A DNA stretch of 35,641 nt. Source: Candidatus Lachnoclostridium stercorigallinarum (lineage in GTDB: Bacteria > Bacillota > Clostridia > Lachnospirales > Lachnospiraceae). Where the stretch lies: contig DXBC01000094.1 in NCBI GenBank assembly GCA_019116745.1, positions 1 through 35,641 on the forward strand. The letters are read 5' to 3'. Shown piece by piece: positions 1 through 6,895 of the stretch. The translations under genes were made by a program, and so were the position numbers. The notes beneath the pieces are model-generated. The model saw only the letters and a program-made list of their open reading frames with translations, ran no database searches and was not told the origin of the DNA. Numbering within the stretch: position 1 is the first letter of the stretch; each line of letters starts with the position of its first letter.

Positions 1-981
1 TCCCACCCCCACGTGCACCGCAACCTCCACGACATCTGTGAGATCATAGACCGTCTGGACGACCGGGAGGAAGTGAAGGCTCTGGCCAGGAAGATGTTTG
101 AGATTGTGGCGGAAGCGGAATCCAAAGCCCACGGCCTTCCTATTGAGGAGGTGCACTTCCACGAGGTGGGAGCGGTGGATTCCATTGTGGATATTGTGAG
201 CACTGCCATTCTGCTGGATGATCTGGGAATTGAAAAAATCATCGTGTCCCCCCTGGCAGAAGGACGGGGATACGTCCGCTGCCAGCACGGAGTCATGCCG
301 GTTCCTGTTCCGGCCACGGCCAACATTGCTGCGGCCCACGGCCTGGAACTTCATTTCACCGACAACGAGGGAGAAATGGTGACCCCCACCGGCGCGGCCA
401 TCGCGGCGGCCGTCGGAAGCAGGGAGGAGCTTCCCGCCCACTATACCATCGAGAAGATCGGCATCGGCGCCGGCAATAAGGACTTCAAGCAGGCCAACAT
501 TCTCCGGGCCATGATTCTTTGCCCGAAGGAGGAGAAGCCGGAGACGGTATGGAAGCTGGAGACTAACATCGATGACTGCACGGGGGAGGCTCTGGGATAC
601 ACCATGGAGAAACTGATGGAGGCGGGGGCTCTGGACGCCTATTACACTCCCATTCAGATGAAGAAAAACCGTCCGGCCTACGAGCTGTCCGTGGTCTGCC
701 GGGAGAGTGAGAGAGAGACCCTGGAGGACATTATTTTCCGCCATACCACCACCATCGGTATCCGCCGCTATCCCTTAAGCCGCACGGTTCTGGACCGGAG
801 ACCGGTGACTGTGGAGACGTCTGCGGGCCTGGCGGAGGCAAAGATCTGCGGGAGAAACGGCCGGGAATTTGTCTATCCCGAGTACGAGAGCGTGAGAAAG
901 CTGTGCGAGAGCAGCAGCCTTTCCTTCCAGGAGGCATACGCTTATATCCAGCAGGAGGCCGGGAAAGGGGAGAAGAAATGA
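1..981 (+). CDS. larC: Nickel pincer cofactor biosynthesis protein LarC (5' partial)
   Basis: LarC is the CTP-dependent nickel insertase that makes the nickel-pincer nucleotide cofactor of lactate racemase (family knowledge). The reading frame is open from base 1, where it reads SHPHVHRN; this His-rich stretch is typical of LarC just before the N-terminal domain core, so the GTG at 13 in the ORF track is not the start and the true start lies outside the window. The motif VHFHEVGAVDSIVDI and the later ETNIDDCTGEALGY segment mark the N- and C-terminal halves. The two halves are in one continuous frame here, unlike Lactiplantibacillus plantarum, where larC is read through a programmed frameshift. 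The stop overlaps the larE start (ATGA), indicating translational coupling. High certainty. Confidence 0.93.
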   Translation, partial: SHPHVHRNLHDICEIIDRLDDREEVKALARKMFEIVAEAESKAHGLPIEEVHFHEVGAVDSIVDIVSTAILLDDLGIEKIIVSPLAEGRGYVRCQHGVMPVPVPATANIAAAHGLELHFTDNEGEMVTPTGAAIAAAVGSREELPAHYTIEKIGIGAGNKDFKQANILRAMILCPKEEKPETVWKLETNIDDCTGEALGYTMEKLMEAGALDAYYTPIQMKKNRPAYELSVVCRESERETLEDIIFRHTTTIGIRRYPLSRTVLDRRPVTVETSAGLAEAKICGRNGREFVYPEYESVRKLCESSSLSFQEAYAYIQQEAGKGEKK

Positions 982-1805
982 CGGGAACGACGGAAGCAAA
1001 GAAAGGCCGCCTTCTGGCTCTCATGGAGGAGTACGGCAGACAGGACGTCTGCCTGGCCTTCTCCGGCGGCGTGGACAGCAGCCTGCTGTTAAAGCTGGCA
1101 GCCGACAGCGCAGCAGCTCACGGGACCACGGTGTACGCGGTGACCTTTGACAGCCGCCTCCACCCCGCCTGTGACCTGGAAAACGCCAGAAAAGTGGCGG
1201 CGGAGCTGGGGGGCGTCCATGTGGTGGTAACGGTGGATGAGCTGGAGATGGAGGAGATCCGCTCCAATCCCCCGGACCGGTGCTATCTGTGCAAAAAGCA
1301 GCTCTTTGGAAAGCTGCTGGAATTTGCGGCGGAGAAGCAGGTCTCCGTCACCATGGAAGGCACCAATGAGGACGACCTCCACGTCTATCGCCCCGGCATC
1401 CGTGCGGTGCGGGAACTGGGGGTAAAAAGTCCTCTGGCGGAGGCGGGGCTGACGAAGGCGGAGGTAAAGGCCCTGGCGGCGGAGTACGGCATTTCCGCCG
1501 CGTCCAGGCCTTCCACCCCCTGCATGGCCACCCGCCTGCCCTACGGCGCGGAGTTAAATTATAAGGTGTTAAAACAGATCGAGGAAGGGGAGGCCCTGCT
1601 TCGGGAGATGATCGGAGGAAATGTCCGCCTTCGCCTCCACGGCGACGTGGCCCGCATTGAGGCGGACGGGGAGAACCTGGAAAAGGCGGTGGCTCTTCGC
1701 GGGCAGCTTATCAGCCGCCTGAAAGCCCTGGGCTTTGTCTACATTACCCTGGATCTGGAAGGCTTCCGTTCCGGAAGCATGGATGTGCACATCCGCCGGG
1801 CTTAA
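978..1805 (+). CDS. larE: ATP-dependent sulfur transferase LarE, three-cysteine type
   Basis: LarE adenylates the pyridinium biscarboxylate precursor and converts its carboxylates to thiocarboxylates during nickel-pincer cofactor synthesis. The 275-residue protein has the PP-loop SGGVDSS at residues 29-35. The chosen start is the ATG at 978, which overlaps the larC stop and is preceded by AAAGGGGAGAAG; the track start at 903 would run deep into larC. Three cysteines are visible: C102 and C105 (RCYLCKK) and C182 (STPCMATRLPYG). In the L. plantarum enzyme only the last position is a Cys, and it is sacrificed in the reaction; three-Cys LarE proteins are known to bind a [4Fe-4S] cluster that can carry sulfur. 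I infer the cluster type here. larA and larB are not in the window. Confidence 0.93.
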   Translation: MTGTTEAKKGRLLALMEEYGRQDVCLAFSGGVDSSLLLKLAADSAAAHGTTVYAVTFDSRLHPACDLENARKVAAELGGVHVVVTVDELEMEEIRSNPPDRCYLCKKQLFGKLLEFAAEKQVSVTMEGTNEDDLHVYRPGIRAVRELGVKSPLAEAGLTKAEVKALAAEYGISAASRPSTPCMATRLPYGAELNYKVLKQIEEGEALLREMIGGNVRLRLHGDVARIEADGENLEKAVALRGQLISRLKALGFVYITLDLEGFRSGSMDVHIRRA

Positions 1806-1844
1806 GCATATTCTTGTAATAACATCAGGAAACCAGGTGATTGG

Positions 1845-2339
1845 ATGGAGCCGTCTCAGACACCGAGAGATATGTTTTCACAGATTCTGGCGGGAAACCG
1901 TCCCCAGGCAGCGGCCTGGGTCAGAGGAGGAAAGGACGCCGCGTCCTTAAGCGGACTGGTGAAATTTTTTGACACGCCGTACGGAGGAATTCTCGTGGAG
2001 GCGGAAATATTTGGACTGCCCAATATTTCCCGGGAGAATTCCTCCGATTTTTATGGAATTCACATTCACGAGAAGGGAGACTGTTCCGGTGATTTCTCCG
2101 GGGCCGGCGGTCACTACAATCCGGATCATCAGCCCCACCCCAGGCACAGAGGAGACCTTCTTCCTCTTCTGGGCAGCCAGGGCTATGCCTGGGGGGCCTT
2201 TTATGACAAACGGTTTCAGGTTCAGGATATTCTGGGCCGTTCCGTGGTCATTCACCGGAACCGGGATGACTTTACCAGCCAGCCTTCCGGCGATTCCGGG
2301 GAAATGATCGGCTGCGGGGTGATCTATCCGGGGGGCTGA
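1845..2339 (+). CDS. Cu/Zn superoxide dismutase, cytosolic, catalytic Arg replaced
   Basis: A 164-residue member of the Cu/Zn superoxide dismutase family, which disproportionates superoxide. Metal ligands are in order: H73 and H75 (GIHIHEKGDC), H90 (GGHYNP), H98, H101 and D104 (HPRHRGD) and H137 (VVIHRNRDD). C80 and C157 can form the conserved disulfide. The zinc loop is short compared with eukaryotic enzymes. The residue aligned with the substrate-guiding Arg143 of eukaryotic SOD1 appears to be M154 (GDSGEMIGCGVI), so activity may be reduced or altered. There is no signal peptide or lipobox, unlike most bacterial SodC proteins. It sits 39 bases after larE with the RBS AGGTGA, so it may be co-transcribed. 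The family is certain; activity is uncertain. Confidence 0.88.
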   Translation: MEPSQTPRDMFSQILAGNRPQAAAWVRGGKDAASLSGLVKFFDTPYGGILVEAEIFGLPNISRENSSDFYGIHIHEKGDCSGDFSGAGGHYNPDHQPHPRHRGDLLPLLGSQGYAWGAFYDKRFQVQDILGRSVVIHRNRDDFTSQPSGDSGEMIGCGVIYPGG

Positions 2340-2389
2340 AAGGCTGCGGGGCGGCGGAAATTCCGCAGTTCAATGGCAGAAATTCAAAA

Positions 2390-2418
2390 TTGACAAATTC
2401 TCTCTCCTATGCTACACT
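2390..2418 (+). promoter_or_regulatory. Promoter of rpsO-pnp
   Basis: A near-consensus housekeeping promoter: TTGACA at 2390-2395, a 17-base spacer and TACACT at 2413-2418. It lies 117 bases upstream of the rpsO ATG, so the transcript would carry a leader of about 110 bases. Confidence 0.85.
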
Positions 2419-2424
2419 CAACAG

Positions 2425-2535
2425 GTATGCAATTATGCGCACGCCGTCCGCCCGGTTTCCTGGATGCTCCAACCGGAGGCTTGGTGAGCGGTAAGAAACT
2501 ACTTATATTTTATTAAGCAAAAGGAGGAAATCATC
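2425..2535 (+). promoter_or_regulatory. rpsO 5' leader, candidate S15 autoregulatory element
   Basis: The untranslated leader of rpsO contains a clear hairpin, CCGGTT (2452-2457) with AACCGG (2471-2476), and a downstream GGTGAGCGG that could partly pair with the GC-rich bases before the hairpin. In several phyla S15 represses its own mRNA by binding structured leaders, but these are not conserved in sequence. I can see structure here but cannot assign it to a known class. The RBS AAGGAGGAAATC follows directly. Confidence 0.4.
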
Positions 2536-2802
2536 ATGATTTCAAAGGAGAAGAAAGCTGCTATCATCGCAGAGTATGGAAGAAAGCCGGGAGACACCGG
2601 TTCACCGGAGGTTCAGATCGCACTGCTGACCGCAAGAATTACCGAGCTGACTGAGCATTTACAGAAAAACCAGAAGGATCATCACTCCAGAAGAGGACTT
2701 TTAAAGATGGTAGGACAGAGACGCGGTCTCTTAAACTACTTAAAGGAGAACGATCTGGAAGGATACCGTGCTCTGATCGAGAAGTTAGGCATCAGAAAGT
2801 AA
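2536..2802 (+). CDS. rpsO: 30S ribosomal protein S15
   Basis: S15 binds the central domain of 16S rRNA early in 30S assembly. The 88-residue length is exactly typical of the family, and the sequence has the usual [27 protein letters not shown] and [17 protein letters not shown] segments. A strong RBS (AAAGGAGG) precedes the ATG. It has its own promoter at 2390 and lies upstream of pnp, the standard bacterial arrangement. Certain. Confidence 0.99.
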   Translation: MISKEKKAAIIAEYGRKPGDTGSPEVQIALLTARITELTEHLQKNQKDHHSRRGLLKMVGQRRGLLNYLKENDLEGYRALIEKLGIRK

Positions 2803-2814
2803 TGACACAAGACT

Positions 2815-2846
2815 TAGGGTGGAGAACTGACTCCACCCTACGTTTC
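2815..2846 (+). terminator. Hairpin after rpsO, weak terminator or mRNA-processing site
   Basis: A perfect 10-bp stem, TAGGGTGGAG (2815-2824) with CTCCACCCTA (2831-2840), has a six-base loop. The tail CGTTTCG has only a short T run, so it may be a leaky terminator or a double-stranded processing site that separates rpsO mRNA from pnp mRNA. Confidence 0.5.
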
Positions 2847-3068
2847 GTATAAAGGCATTGTACGAAGCGGCAGCCGGAGACCGGATCGAGGTAGCGGTGC
2901 AAGCTGTGGCATTTGGCAGAAGCATGCTCCGAGACCGCTGAAGGGCGAAGGAAACGGCCGGGCGTCTGCAGCCCCCGGCAGTGATGTTTCCTGCGTCGTT
3001 CAGTAGTTTCGGCGTCTTCTGCCTGAAGGAAACCGGCATCAGAAATAAAAAAGAAAAGGAGACAGACC
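2841..3068 (+). promoter_or_regulatory. Highly structured pnp leader with alternative pairings
   Basis: This 228-base non-coding stretch holds several possible helices: CGTTTCGTA (2841-2849) with TACGAAGCG (2861-2869); AGCGGT (2893-2898) with ACCGCT (2934-2939); AGGAAAC (2949-2955) with GTTTCCT (2986-2992), enclosing GCCGGG/CCCGGC; and a long-range GGCAGAAG (2915-2922) with CTTCTGCC (3016-3023). A second AGGAAAC at 3027-3033 competes for the same GTTTCCT. PNPase represses its own mRNA in other bacteria through structured leaders; a similar role here is inference. No protein-coding signal was seen in it. Confidence 0.5.
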
Positions 3069-5174
3069 ATGTACAAGAGTTTTTCCATGGAACTGGCAGG
3101 CAGAACGCTGACAGTGGACGTAGGCAGAGTGGCGGCTCAGGCAAACGGCGCCGCATTTATGCACTATGGGGACACGGTTGTGCTTTCCACAGCAACCGCG
3201 TCCGCAAAGCCCAGAGAGGGAATCGATTTCTTCCCCCTGAGCGTGGAATATGAAGAGAAAATGTACTCCGTGGGCAAGATCCCCGGAGGATTCAACAAGA
3301 GAGAGGGAAAGGCTTCTGAGAACGCCATCCTCACTTCCCGTGTGATCGACCGCCCCATGCGGCCTCTGTTCCCGAAGGATTACCGCAACGACGTGACTCT
3401 GAACAACCTGGTGATGAGCGTGGATCCGGACTGCAGCCCGGAGCTGACCGCCATGCTGGGCTCCGCCATTGCCACCTGTATTTCCGATATCCCCTTCGAC
3501 GGTCCCTGCGCTATGACCCAGGTGGGCTTAATCGACGGCGAGTTTATCATCAACCCCACTTCTGACCAGAAGAAGGTTTCTGATATGGCTCTGACGGTGG
3601 CTTCCACCAGAGAGAAAGTGATCATGATCGAGGCCGGAGCCAACGAGGTGCCGGAGCAGACCATGATCGACGCCATTTTCAAGGCTCATGAGGTGAACCA
3701 GGAGATCATCAGATTCATCGACCAGATCGTGGCCGAGTGCGGCAAGGAGAAGCACTCCTACGAGAGCTGCGCCGTTCCGGAAGAGCTGTTTGCAGCTATC
3801 CGTGAGCTGGTAAGCCCGGAGGAGATGGAAGAAGCGGTGTTCACCGACGACAAGCAGACCAGAGAAAACAACATTGCGGCCATCACCGAGAGACTGGAGG
3901 AGGCTTTCGCCGAGAACGAGGAGTGGCTGGCTCTTCTGGGGGACGCCATTTACCAGTATGAGAAGAAGACGGTCCGCAAGATGATCTTAAAGGATCACAA
4001 GCGTCCCGACGGCCGGGCCATCACCGAGATCCGTCCCCTGGCAGCAGAGATCGACATTCTGCCCAGAGTGCACGGTTCCGGTATGTTCACCCGCGGACAG
4101 ACCCAGATCTTAAACGCCTGTACGCTGGCTCCTCTTTCCGAGGCTCAGAAGATCGACGGTCTGGATGTGACCGAGACCTCCAAGAGATATATGCACCATT
4201 ACAACTTCCCGTCCTACTCCGTAGGCGAGACGAAGCCGTCCAGAGGACCGGGACGCCGGGAAATCGGCCACGGAGCTCTGGCGGAGAGAGCGCTGGTGCC
4301 GGTGCTTCCTTCTGAGGAAGAGTTCCCCTACGCCATCCGCACCGTGTCCGAAACCATGGAGTCCAACGGCTCCACCTCTCAGGCCAGCATCTGTGCCTCC
4401 ACCCTGTCCCTGATGGCGGCAGGCGTGCCTATCAAGGCTCCGGTGGCAGGTATTTCCTGCGGACTGGTGACCGGCGAGACAGACGACGATTACATCGTGC
4501 TTACCGATATCCAGGGCCTGGAGGATTTCTTCGGAGATATGGACTTTAAGGTAGGCGGAACCCACAAGGGAATCACCGCCATTCAGATGGATATTAAGAT
4601 TCACGGACTGACCCGTCCCATTATCGAGGAAGCCATCGCCCGCACCAGAGAGGCGAGACTGTACATCCTTGACCAGGTGATGAAGCCGGTGATCGCGGAA
4701 CCCAGAAAGGAACTGAGCCCCTACGCGCCCAAGATCGAGCAGATCATGATCGATCCGTCCAAGATCGGCGATGTGGTAGGCAAGCAGGGCAAGGTGATCA
4801 ACAAGATCATCGAGGAGACCGGCGTGAAGATCGATATTACCGACGACGGAGCCGTAAATGTGTGCGGTACCGACAAGGCCATGATCGACAAGGCCATCTC
4901 CATCATCAAGAGCATTGTGACCGAGTTGGAGCCGGGTATGATCATGAACGGAAAAGTAGTCCGCATCATGAATTTCGGCGCCTTCGTGGAGCTGGCTCCC
5001 AACAAGGACGGCATGGTGCACATCTCCAAGCTCTCCGACAAGCGCGTGGCTAAGGTGGAGGATGTGGTAAACATCGGCGACGAGGTGACGGTAAAAGTGA
5101 TCGAGATCGACAAGATGGGCCGCGTGAACTTAAGCATGCGTCCTCAGGACTTAAATCCCAAGAGCGGAAAATAA
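3069..5174 (+). CDS. pnp: Polyribonucleotide nucleotidyltransferase (PNPase)
   Basis: PNPase degrades RNA 3'-to-5' by phosphorolysis and can add tails; it acts in the cytoplasm as a trimer. The 701 residues match the usual length. Two RNase PH domains flank a helical region: the first starts at VDVGRVAAQANGAAFMHYGDT, and the second carries SVGETKPSRGPGRREIGHG and the catalytic DMDFK near residue 490. A KH domain follows at about 553-612 (VVGKQGKVINKI) and an S1 domain at about 618-690 (FGAFVELAPNKDGMVHIS). The RBS AAAAGGAGA precedes the ATG. It may be read from the rpsO promoter and is followed by a clear terminator. Certain. Confidence 0.99.
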   Translation: MYKSFSMELAGRTLTVDVGRVAAQANGAAFMHYGDTVVLSTATASAKPREGIDFFPLSVEYEEKMYSVGKIPGGFNKREGKASENAILTSRVIDRPMRPLFPKDYRNDVTLNNLVMSVDPDCSPELTAMLGSAIATCISDIPFDGPCAMTQVGLIDGEFIINPTSDQKKVSDMALTVASTREKVIMIEAGANEVPEQTMIDAIFKAHEVNQEIIRFIDQIVAECGKEKHSYESCAVPEELFAAIRELVSPEEMEEAVFTDDKQTRENNIAAITERLEEAFAENEEWLALLGDAIYQYEKKTVRKMILKDHKRPDGRAITEIRPLAAEIDILPRVHGSGMFTRGQTQILNACTLAPLSEAQKIDGLDVTETSKRYMHHYNFPSYSVGETKPSRGPGRREIGHGALAERALVPVLPSEEEFPYAIRTVSETMESNGSTSQASICASTLSLMAAGVPIKAPVAGISCGLVTGETDDDYIVLTDIQGLEDFFGDMDFKVGGTHKGITAIQMDIKIHGLTRPIIEEAIARTREARLYILDQVMKPVIAEPRKELSPYAPKIEQIMIDPSKIGDVVGKQGKVINKIIEETGVKIDITDDGAVNVCGTDKAMIDKAISIIKSIVTELEPGMIMNGKVVRIMNFGAFVELAPNKDGMVHISKLSDKRVAKVEDVVNIGDEVTVKVIEIDKMGRVNLSMRPQDLNPKSGK

Positions 5175-5224
5175 AAAGACTGATCAGCAGTTCAGTGTGC
5201 TGCCAGTTAAGCAGTAAGTTTTTT

Positions 5225-5256
5225 GGTGGTCGAGTAATTCGGCCACCATTTTAATT
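5225..5256 (+). terminator. pnp terminator
   Basis: The stem GGTGGTCGA (5225-5233) pairs with TCGGCCACC (5239-5247), with one G-U pair, and is followed by ATTTTAATT. It ends the pnp transcript about 50 bases after the stop codon. Its tail touches the -35 box of the next promoter. Confidence 0.75.
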
Positions 5257-5283
5257 GTAGGATAACTGCAGCTATGCTATAAT
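5255..5283 (+). promoter_or_regulatory. Promoter of the small peptide gene
   Basis: TTGTAG at 5255-5260, a 17-base spacer and a perfect TATAAT at 5278-5283. Transcription would start near 5290, giving a leader of about 42 bases whose first bases, GTTACC, can pair locally with GGTAAC (5307-5312). Confidence 0.75.
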
Positions 5284-5289
5284 GCGTAT

Positions 5290-5324
5290 GTTACCGCCTC
5301 CAATCTGGTAACGGAAAGGAGGTG
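5290..5324 (+). promoter_or_regulatory. Possible pseudoknot sequestering the ribosome binding site
   Basis: GTTACC (5290-5295) pairs with GGTAAC (5307-5312). The loop contains CCTCC (5297-5301), which is complementary to the Shine-Dalgarno GGAGG (5318-5322), so an H-type pseudoknot could hide the RBS. A competing partner, CGGTAAC (5420-5426), lies just after the stop codon and would pair with GTTACCG (5290-5296). Type I toxin mRNAs often use such 5'-3' locking; its use here is inference. Confidence 0.45.
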
Positions 5325-5331
5325 TATCGCA

Positions 5332-5418
5332 TTGGAGTTTCTGTTATCCTTTATTGTCGCTGTTGCGGCTGGTGTAGCTTGCCACTACATCATCAAATGG
5401 TTGGACGACGATAAGTAA
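5332..5418 (+). CDS. Small hydrophobic peptide, candidate type I toxin
   Basis: This 28-residue ORF is missing from the ORF track. It starts at TTG 5332, seven bases after a full AAAGGAGGTG, and reads (M)EFLLSFIVAVAAGVACHY followed by IIKWLDDDK. The protein is one membrane-spanning helix with a charged C-terminal tail, the general shape of Fst/TxpA-like type I toxins, and I have the impression of similar short peptides in Clostridia, but I cannot assign a named family. It has its own promoter, a strong terminator and a facing promoter downstream that would make an antisense RNA over the 3' end. No other start in this frame is plausible. That it is a gene is likely; that it is a toxin is inference. 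Confidence 0.72.
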   Translation: MEFLLSFIVAVAAGVACHYIIKWLDDDK

Positions 5419-5444
5419 ACGGTAACCAGCCTGTAGATGCCTGA

Positions 5445-5530
5445 CTACTCAAAACAGGAAGAAAGCCCAGGAGTTAGCGCCTCCTGGGCTTTCGTTTTGT
5501 ATCGCTTGGATACTGTTATCCTTTTGCCTA
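5445..5530 (-). ncRNA. Candidate antisense RNA (antitoxin) opposing the peptide mRNA
   Basis: Transcription from the minus-strand promoter at 5564-5536 would begin near 5529 and run leftward. The RNA would contain a small GTATC/GATAC hairpin and then the same 13-bp stem that terminates the peptide mRNA, followed by TTCCTGTTTTG, a moderately T-rich tail. The product would be about 80-90 bases and overlap the last 50 bases or so of the peptide mRNA, as in txpA/ratA-type convergent pairs. The exact ends are inferred. Confidence 0.5.
5461..5500 (+). terminator. Strong terminator of the small peptide gene
   Basis: A perfect 13-bp stem, GAAAGCCCAGGAG (5461-5473) with CTCCTGGGCTTTC (5481-5493), has a seven-base loop and is followed by GTTTTGT. 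It probably also stops transcription coming from the right. Confidence 0.88.
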
Positions 5531-5535
5531 CTGGC

Positions 5536-5564
5536 ATTATAGCATATGCAGAATTTCTTTTCAA
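5536..5564 (-). promoter_or_regulatory. Minus-strand promoter facing the small peptide gene
   Basis: On the minus strand, TTGAAA (5564-5559), a 17-base spacer and a perfect TATAAT (5541-5536). There is no plausible minus-strand protein downstream (the 262-aa track ORF starting at 6233 begins far upstream of it and lies across the carboxypeptidase gene), which points to a non-coding product. Confidence 0.6.
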
Positions 5565-5667
5565 GATACCGTAAATTATTTCCCAATAGTTTGGAGGCAG
5601 CTGGACCAGGACGGTGCGCTCCGATATACAGGAATGCCGTAAAATCAAGATTTTCTCTCCATAAAAA

Positions 5668-5711
5668 CTTAAGAGAAGCGTAAGAGTTTTTCCGGGTAAA
5701 GTATGGTATTC
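5668..5711 (+). promoter_or_regulatory. Possible activator-dependent promoter of the carboxypeptidase
   Basis: Direct repeats TTAAGAG (5669) and GTAAGAG (5680) are spaced 11 bases apart, a spacing typical of OmpR/PhoB-type response-regulator sites. A possible -10, TATTCT (5706-5711), follows without a good -35, as expected when an activator replaces it. The rest of 5501-5753 holds the opposing promoter described separately and no gene. Confidence 0.3.
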
Positions 5712-5753
5712 TTGAAACTGACAGTCAAAGTCAGACAGAATCGGGAGAAAAAT

Positions 5754-6860
5754 ATGAAAAACAGATGTTATATAAAGGCAGCGGCAATGGCCCTGCTTCT
5801 TTCCATCAGCGCGCCGGCGGCTGTGTCTGCAGCCGGTCCGGGGGAAGGCCTGATTACCATAGAGACGGGACAGACCGCATACGGGACGGCCACTCCCAGC
5901 GAGCTTCCGGCGAACACAGGTATTGTCCGCCCGGTGGAAAAATATTCCTACAGAGATATGGAACAGGATATTCAGGAACTGCAGGCGAAGTACGGCAGCC
6001 GGATGACGGTCAATGTGATCGGCACCTCCGCGGATGGAAGAAACCTCTATGAGATCGTTGTGGGAAATGTCAATGCGGGAAAGCACGTGATGATCCAGGC
6101 GGCCATCCACGGGCGGGAGTATATGACGCCACTGCTGGTGATGAAGCAGCTGGAGACGGCTCTGGAGCAGTACGATACGGGAAGTTGCGAGGGAACAGCC
6201 TATTCCAGCCTGTTTGACCAGGCGGCCATCCATTTTCTTCCCATGGTCAATCCCGACGGGGTGGCCATCAGCCAGTTCGGCCTTCAGGGAATCAATTCCC
6301 CTCTCTTAAGGCAGACGATCCAAAATGCCTATGAGAAAGATCTGGCGGAGGGGAGAACGACGCAGAGCATGGACCGGTATCTGACCTACTGGAAGGCCAA
6401 CGGCCGGGGTGTGGATCTGAACAGCAATTTTGACGCCAACTGGGAGAATTTAAACGATCTGGGACACCCGTCCTACGCGGGCTATAAGGGGGAGTCAGCG
6501 GCTTCCGAGCCGGAGAGCAGGGCCCTGGTAAACCTGGCGGGGAAATATTCCTGGTCTCTGGTGCTCAATTACCATTCCATGGGTGAAGTGATCTACTGGG
6601 ATTATGAGGGAAACCGGGTACAGGCGGAGTCGAAGGAGCTGGCGGATCTGGTGTCCGGCATCACCGGCTACAGGCAGATCGGAACCAGCGGCGGAGGCGG
6701 CTACAAGGACTGGGTACAGATCCGGGAGACTCCCATTCCCAGCATTACTGTGGAGGTGGGCTCCGTGGCCTGTCCCATGCCGCTGAGCGAATGGGCCAGG
6801 GTGTGGCCCCAGAATGAAACCGTATGGGCGGCCGTCCTTTCCTGGGCGGTGTCCCGGTAA
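5754..6860 (+). CDS. Secreted M14 zinc carboxypeptidase
   Basis: An M14-family metallocarboxypeptidase, probably acting outside the membrane on peptides or on cell-wall stem peptides (gamma-D-glutamyl-diamino acid peptidases belong to this family). The 368 residues begin with a signal peptide, KAAAMALLLSISAPAAVSAA. Zinc ligands are H119 and E122 (HGREY) and H274 (LNYHSMG); the general base is E334 (ITVEVGS). NPDGVAI and GVDLNSNFDANW supply substrate-binding positions. The start at 5754 is chosen over the track start at 5703 because GGGAGA precedes it and it puts the signal peptide at the N-terminus. It is monocistronic, or leads into the TPR gene 35 bases later. The substrate cannot be told from sequence. 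Confidence 0.9.
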   Translation: MKNRCYIKAAAMALLLSISAPAAVSAAGPGEGLITIETGQTAYGTATPSELPANTGIVRPVEKYSYRDMEQDIQELQAKYGSRMTVNVIGTSADGRNLYEIVVGNVNAGKHVMIQAAIHGREYMTPLLVMKQLETALEQYDTGSCEGTAYSSLFDQAAIHFLPMVNPDGVAISQFGLQGINSPLLRQTIQNAYEKDLAEGRTTQSMDRYLTYWKANGRGVDLNSNFDANWENLNDLGHPSYAGYKGESAASEPESRALVNLAGKYSWSLVLNYHSMGEVIYWDYEGNRVQAESKELADLVSGITGYRQIGTSGGGGYKDWVQIRETPIPSITVEVGSVACPMPLSEWARVWPQNETVWAAVLSWAVSR

Positions 6861-6895
6861 TACAGATTTTAAAATGGGACGGACAGGAGTTTTTC

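Noticed and set aside
13-981. GTG at 13 as the larC start
   Set aside because: The frame is open to base 1 and encodes the His-rich SHPHVHRN segment usual inside LarC, so the gene begins outside the window.
4110-5021. 303-aa minus-strand ORF
   Set aside because: It lies wholly inside pnp, is rich in His/Leu/Gly typical of reverse frames of GC-rich genes, and has no recognisable domain.
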